Assembly: GCF_000730165.1 (NCBI RefSeq)
Contig: NZ_CP022111.1
Coordinates: 1-64,000, forward strand
Length of the DNA: 64,000 nt
Reading direction: 5' to 3'
Source: Nitrospirillum viridazoti CBAmc
GTDB lineage: Bacteria; Pseudomonadota; Alphaproteobacteria; Azospirillales; Azospirillaceae
Below, piece by piece: positions 61,823 through 64,000 of the stretch (position 1 is the first letter of the stretch; each line of letters starts with the position of its first letter). The translations under genes and the position numbers were made by a program. The notes beneath the pieces were generated by a model, which saw only the letters and a list, made by a program, of their open reading frames with translations, was not told where the DNA came from and searched no databases.

Positions 61823-63112
61823 TCAGTGGAACTGGTCGGTCTCGGTCGAGTCCTTCATGGCGGTGGTGCTGCTGGTGCCGCCGGTGATGGCCATGGACAC
61901 GGCGTCGAAGTAGCCGGTGCCCACCTCGCGCTGGTGCTTCACCGCGGTGAAGCCCTGCTCGACAGCGGCGAATTCCTTCTGCTGCAGCTCGGAGAAGGCG
62001 GCCATGCCGCGCTCCTTGTAGCCGCGCGCCAGCTCGAAGGTGGCGTAGTTCAGCGAGTGGAAGCCCGCCAGGGTGATGAACTGGAACTTGTAGCCCATGG
62101 CGCCCAGCTCCTGCTGGAAGCGGGCGATGGTCGCCTCGTCCAGGTTGGCGCGCCAGTTGAAGCTGGGCGAGCAGTTGTAGGCCAGCAGCTTGCCCGGGAA
62201 CTGCTTGTGCACGGCCTCGGCGAAGCGGCGGGCGTCGTCCAGGTTGGGCTTGGACGTTTCCCACCACAGCAGGTCGGCATAGGGGGCGTAGGCCAGGCCG
62301 CGGGCGATGCAGTAATCGACGCCCATGCCCTTGCGGATGCGGAAGAAGCCTTCCGGCGTGCGGTCGTTGCGGTCAATGAAGGGATGGTCGCGCTCATCCA
62401 CGTCGGACGTGATCAGCTGCGCGCTTTCCGCGTCCGTGCGGGCCACCACCAGGGTGCTGGTGCCGGAGACGTCGGCGCCCAGGCGGGCGGCGTTCAGGAT
62501 GCGGATGAACTGCTGGATGGGGATCAGCACCTTGCCGCCCAGATGGCCGCACTTCTTTTCCGACGCCAGCTGGTCCTCGAAATGGACGGCGGCGGCACCG
62601 GCCTCGATCATGGACTTCATCAGCTCATGGGCGTTCAGCGGACCGCCGAAGCCGGCCTCGGCGTCGGCGACGATGGGCACCATCCAGTTGATGTCGTCCT
62701 TGCCCTCGGAATGGGAAATCTGGTCGGCGCGCAGCAGGGCGTTGTTGATGCGCTTCACGACGCTGGGGACCGAGTTGGCCGGGTACAGGCTCTGGTCCGG
62801 GTACATCTGGCCCGCCAGGTTGGCATCGGCCGCGACCTGCCAGCCGGACAGGTAGATCGCCTCCAGGCCGGCCTTGGCCATCTGCACCGCCTGATTGCCG
62901 GTGAAGGCGCCCAGGCTGTGGACGTAGGGGCGGGTATGCAGCAGTTCCCACAGGCGGCGGGCGCCCAGCTCGGCCAGGGTGTATTCGATCTTCACCGTGC
63001 CGGACAGGCGCTTCACGTCCTCCATGGTGTAGTCGCGCTTCACACCGTCGAAGCGGCGGGCATGCAGCGCCTTCAGGTCGGTGGGGGTGGGGCCTTGATC
63101 CAGCGGAGCCAT
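61823..63112 (-). CDS. aceA: Isocitrate lyase (429 aa)
   Basis: First enzyme of the glyoxylate shunt, cleaving isocitrate to glyoxylate and succinate; needed for growth on acetate and fatty acids. Catalytic motif KKCGH at 186-190 (Cys188), with [37 protein letters not shown], and [16 protein letters not shown]. Length fits the bacterial ICL (about 430). The start ATG follows a short leader of the divergent control region. The neighbouring, divergent regulator is of the type that controls ICL/propionyl-CoA genes. aceB follows on the same strand. Confidence 0.96.
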   Translation of the reverse strand: MAPLDQGPTPTDLKALHARRFDGVKRDYTMEDVKRLSGTVKIEYTLAELGARRLWELLHTRPYVHSLGAFTGNQAVQMAKAGLEAIYLSGWQVAADANLAGQMYPDQSLYPANSVPSVVKRINNALLRADQISHSEGKDDINWMVPIVADAEAGFGGPLNAHELMKSMIEAGAAAVHFEDQLASEKKCGHLGGKVLIPIQQFIRILNAARLGADVSGTSTLVVARTDAESAQLITSDVDERDHPFIDRNDRTPEGFFRIRKGMGVDYCIARGLAYAPYADLLWWETSKPNLDDARRFAEAVHKQFPGKLLAYNCSPSFNWRANLDEATIARFQQELGAMGYKFQFITLAGFHSLNYATFELARGYKERGMAAFSELQQKEFAAVEQGFTAVKHQREVGTGYFDAVSMAITGGTSSTTAMKDSTETDQFH

Positions 63113-63326
63113 GATCGCCTAATTCCTTTCATTCAAGACGTCGGACGGCCTTTTGAGCGGGGTTGGAACCATGATGGTTCCGGCCGACCTGATGATGTTC
63201 CCGTGACCGCCGGCGTTCGCCTGTTTCGCACTGCGTCCGGCGCGTTCACTGCACTGCATTAGACTTGGCGATTTGGTAAACCGGATCAATAAGTCTTTGA
63301 TTGAAAAGTGGTAACGATGTAATCTC

Positions 63327-63370
63327 TTGTAATGTCGGTAAGTGAAAACTTGTAAAGTTTGTAAATTCAC
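63327..63370. promoter_or_regulatory. Candidate ScfR/RamB-like operator region
   Basis: Three TTGTAA motifs lie at 63327-63332, 63350-63355 and 63360-63365 in the aceA/regulator spacer. On the minus strand AAACTTTACAAG (63349-63360) matches the published RamB site AAACTTTGCAAA in 10 of 12 positions. The last two motifs are flanked by GTGAA (63342-63346) and TTCAC (63366-63370). Confidence 0.55.
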
Positions 63371-63476
63371 TTCCCCTTCCGGCGCAGTGCGGAAGGGGTG
63401 GGAACCAAGCGGCAGCGGGGCTAAGGCCCCGTGAAAACAGGCTGCCGGGGGACCGGATGGGAGGGAGTGGCGCGCG

Positions 63477-64000
63477 ATGGCGGCGGAAAAGAAGGCGATG
63501 CTGGGCCACAAGGTGCGCCGCCTGCGTCGCGACCTGCACCTGACCCAGGCCCAGATGGCGGAGATGCTGGCCATCTCCCCCTCCTATCTGAACCTGATCG
63601 AGGGGAATCAGCGGCCGCTGACCGTGGCGCTGCTGCTGAAGATCGGCCAGACCTTCGACGTGGACCTCGCCACCTTCGCCGAGGATGACGAGGTGCGGCT
63701 GGTGGCGGGCCTGCGCGAGGTGTTCGCCGACCCGCTGTTTGATCATACCGACATCAAGAACCAGGACATGAAGGAATTGGCGGCGGTCGCCCCCGGCCTG
63801 GGCCAGGCGGTGGTCACCCTTTACCGCGCCTATCTTGAGGCGCGCGAGGACATCCAGGCGCTGGCGGAAAAGGTGGATGACCGCGACCGCCAGCACCCCC
63901 AGGCGGGCGCCCAGCAGTTCGCCCAGGATGAGGTGGGGGAGTTCTTCCAGGACCAGAACAACCATTTTCCCGAGCTGGAGCTGGCGGCGGAAACGCTGTG
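63477..64000 (+). CDS. XRE-family ScfR-type regulator of short-chain acyl-CoA metabolism, N-terminal part
   Basis: The frame starts at an ATG with GGAGGG upstream and runs off the window; 174 residues are visible, of a normal length near 470. An HTH_3 domain at about residues 8-62 (KVRRLRRDLHLTQAQMAEML, SPSYLNLIEGNQRPLTVALL) is followed by the start of a long helical region (VPLFDHTDIKNQDMKEL-like). This is the layout of RamB/MccR-type ScfR proteins, which sense acyl-CoA and control glyoxylate-shunt and propionyl-CoA genes. The divergent placement beside aceA fits well. DUF955 and DUF2083, expected later, are beyond the window. Confidence 0.8.
   Translation, partial: MAAEKKAMLGHKVRRLRRDLHLTQAQMAEMLAISPSYLNLIEGNQRPLTVALLLKIGQTFDVDLATFAEDDEVRLVAGLREVFADPLFDHTDIKNQDMKELAAVAPGLGQAVVTLYRAYLEAREDIQALAEKVDDRDRQHPQAGAQQFAQDEVGEFFQDQNNHFPELELAAETL

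Noticed and set aside
1-64000. CRISPR arrays, prophage, transposons or integrons
   Set aside because: No regularly spaced repeats with unique spacers, and no integrase, transposase or phage structural genes anywhere. The only short repeats are tandem or REP-like.

Overview
The window is GC-rich DNA from a chromosome-like, gene-dense region. The gene set points to an alphaproteobacterium: an FlbT regulator beside a large flagellin, a membrane-bound ferritin of the MbfA type, an ScfR-type regulator divergent from isocitrate lyase, and many TonB-dependent receptors. I infer a member of the Azospirillaceae or a relative (Nitrospirillum/Niveispirillum-like). I could not run a search, so the genus is a guess. 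I see no rRNA, tRNA, CRISPR array, integrase or transposase.

Region 1 (1-14.6 kb): an MdtABC-type RND efflux operon on the minus strand. A long leader with strong RNA-like inverted repeats follows, then a small 81-aa gene, a fused two-domain ABC permease with its ATPase (no binding protein nearby), and an exported prolyl oligopeptidase.

Region 2 (14.7-26.6 kb): a flagellar surface locus. An AMP-dependent ligase, a FabG-like reductase and a KAS III-like synthase form a three-gene operon that converges on flbT and a 623-aa flagellin. Behind the flagellin lie two large TPR proteins with a glycosyltransferase-9-like C-terminal half, a small FlaG-like protein and a metallo-beta-lactamase-fold hydrolase. 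Together these suggest flagellin modification, possibly with an acylated sugar.

Region 3 (27-46 kb): an HD-GYP phosphodiesterase, a small protein overlapping a MarR-like regulator, and a zinc-independent MDR oxidoreductase. A TonB-dependent receptor is divergent from a TPR-aspartyl/asparaginyl hydroxylase. A TetR repressor is divergent from a NodT-EmrA-EmrB tripartite pump, with two visible operator copies around a readable promoter. A second TonB receptor, a Sel1-type lipoprotein, a LysE exporter and the iron exporter MbfA complete the region.

Region 4 (46-59.8 kb): a large hybrid sensor kinase, two more TonB-dependent receptors with clean intrinsic terminators, a small exported protein, and a divergent pair made of an exported SxxK serine hydrolase and a class 3-like lipase.

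Region 5 (59.8-64 kb): the glyoxylate shunt. aceA and aceB lie on the minus strand with two REP-like palindromes between them. The divergent, window-truncated ScfR/RamB-like regulator is separated from aceA by a control region holding repeated TTGTAA motifs.

Start codons were re-chosen for many genes from ribosome binding sites, signal peptides and family start positions. Notable cases are flbT (TTG start) and genes whose longest frame runs far upstream of the likely start.
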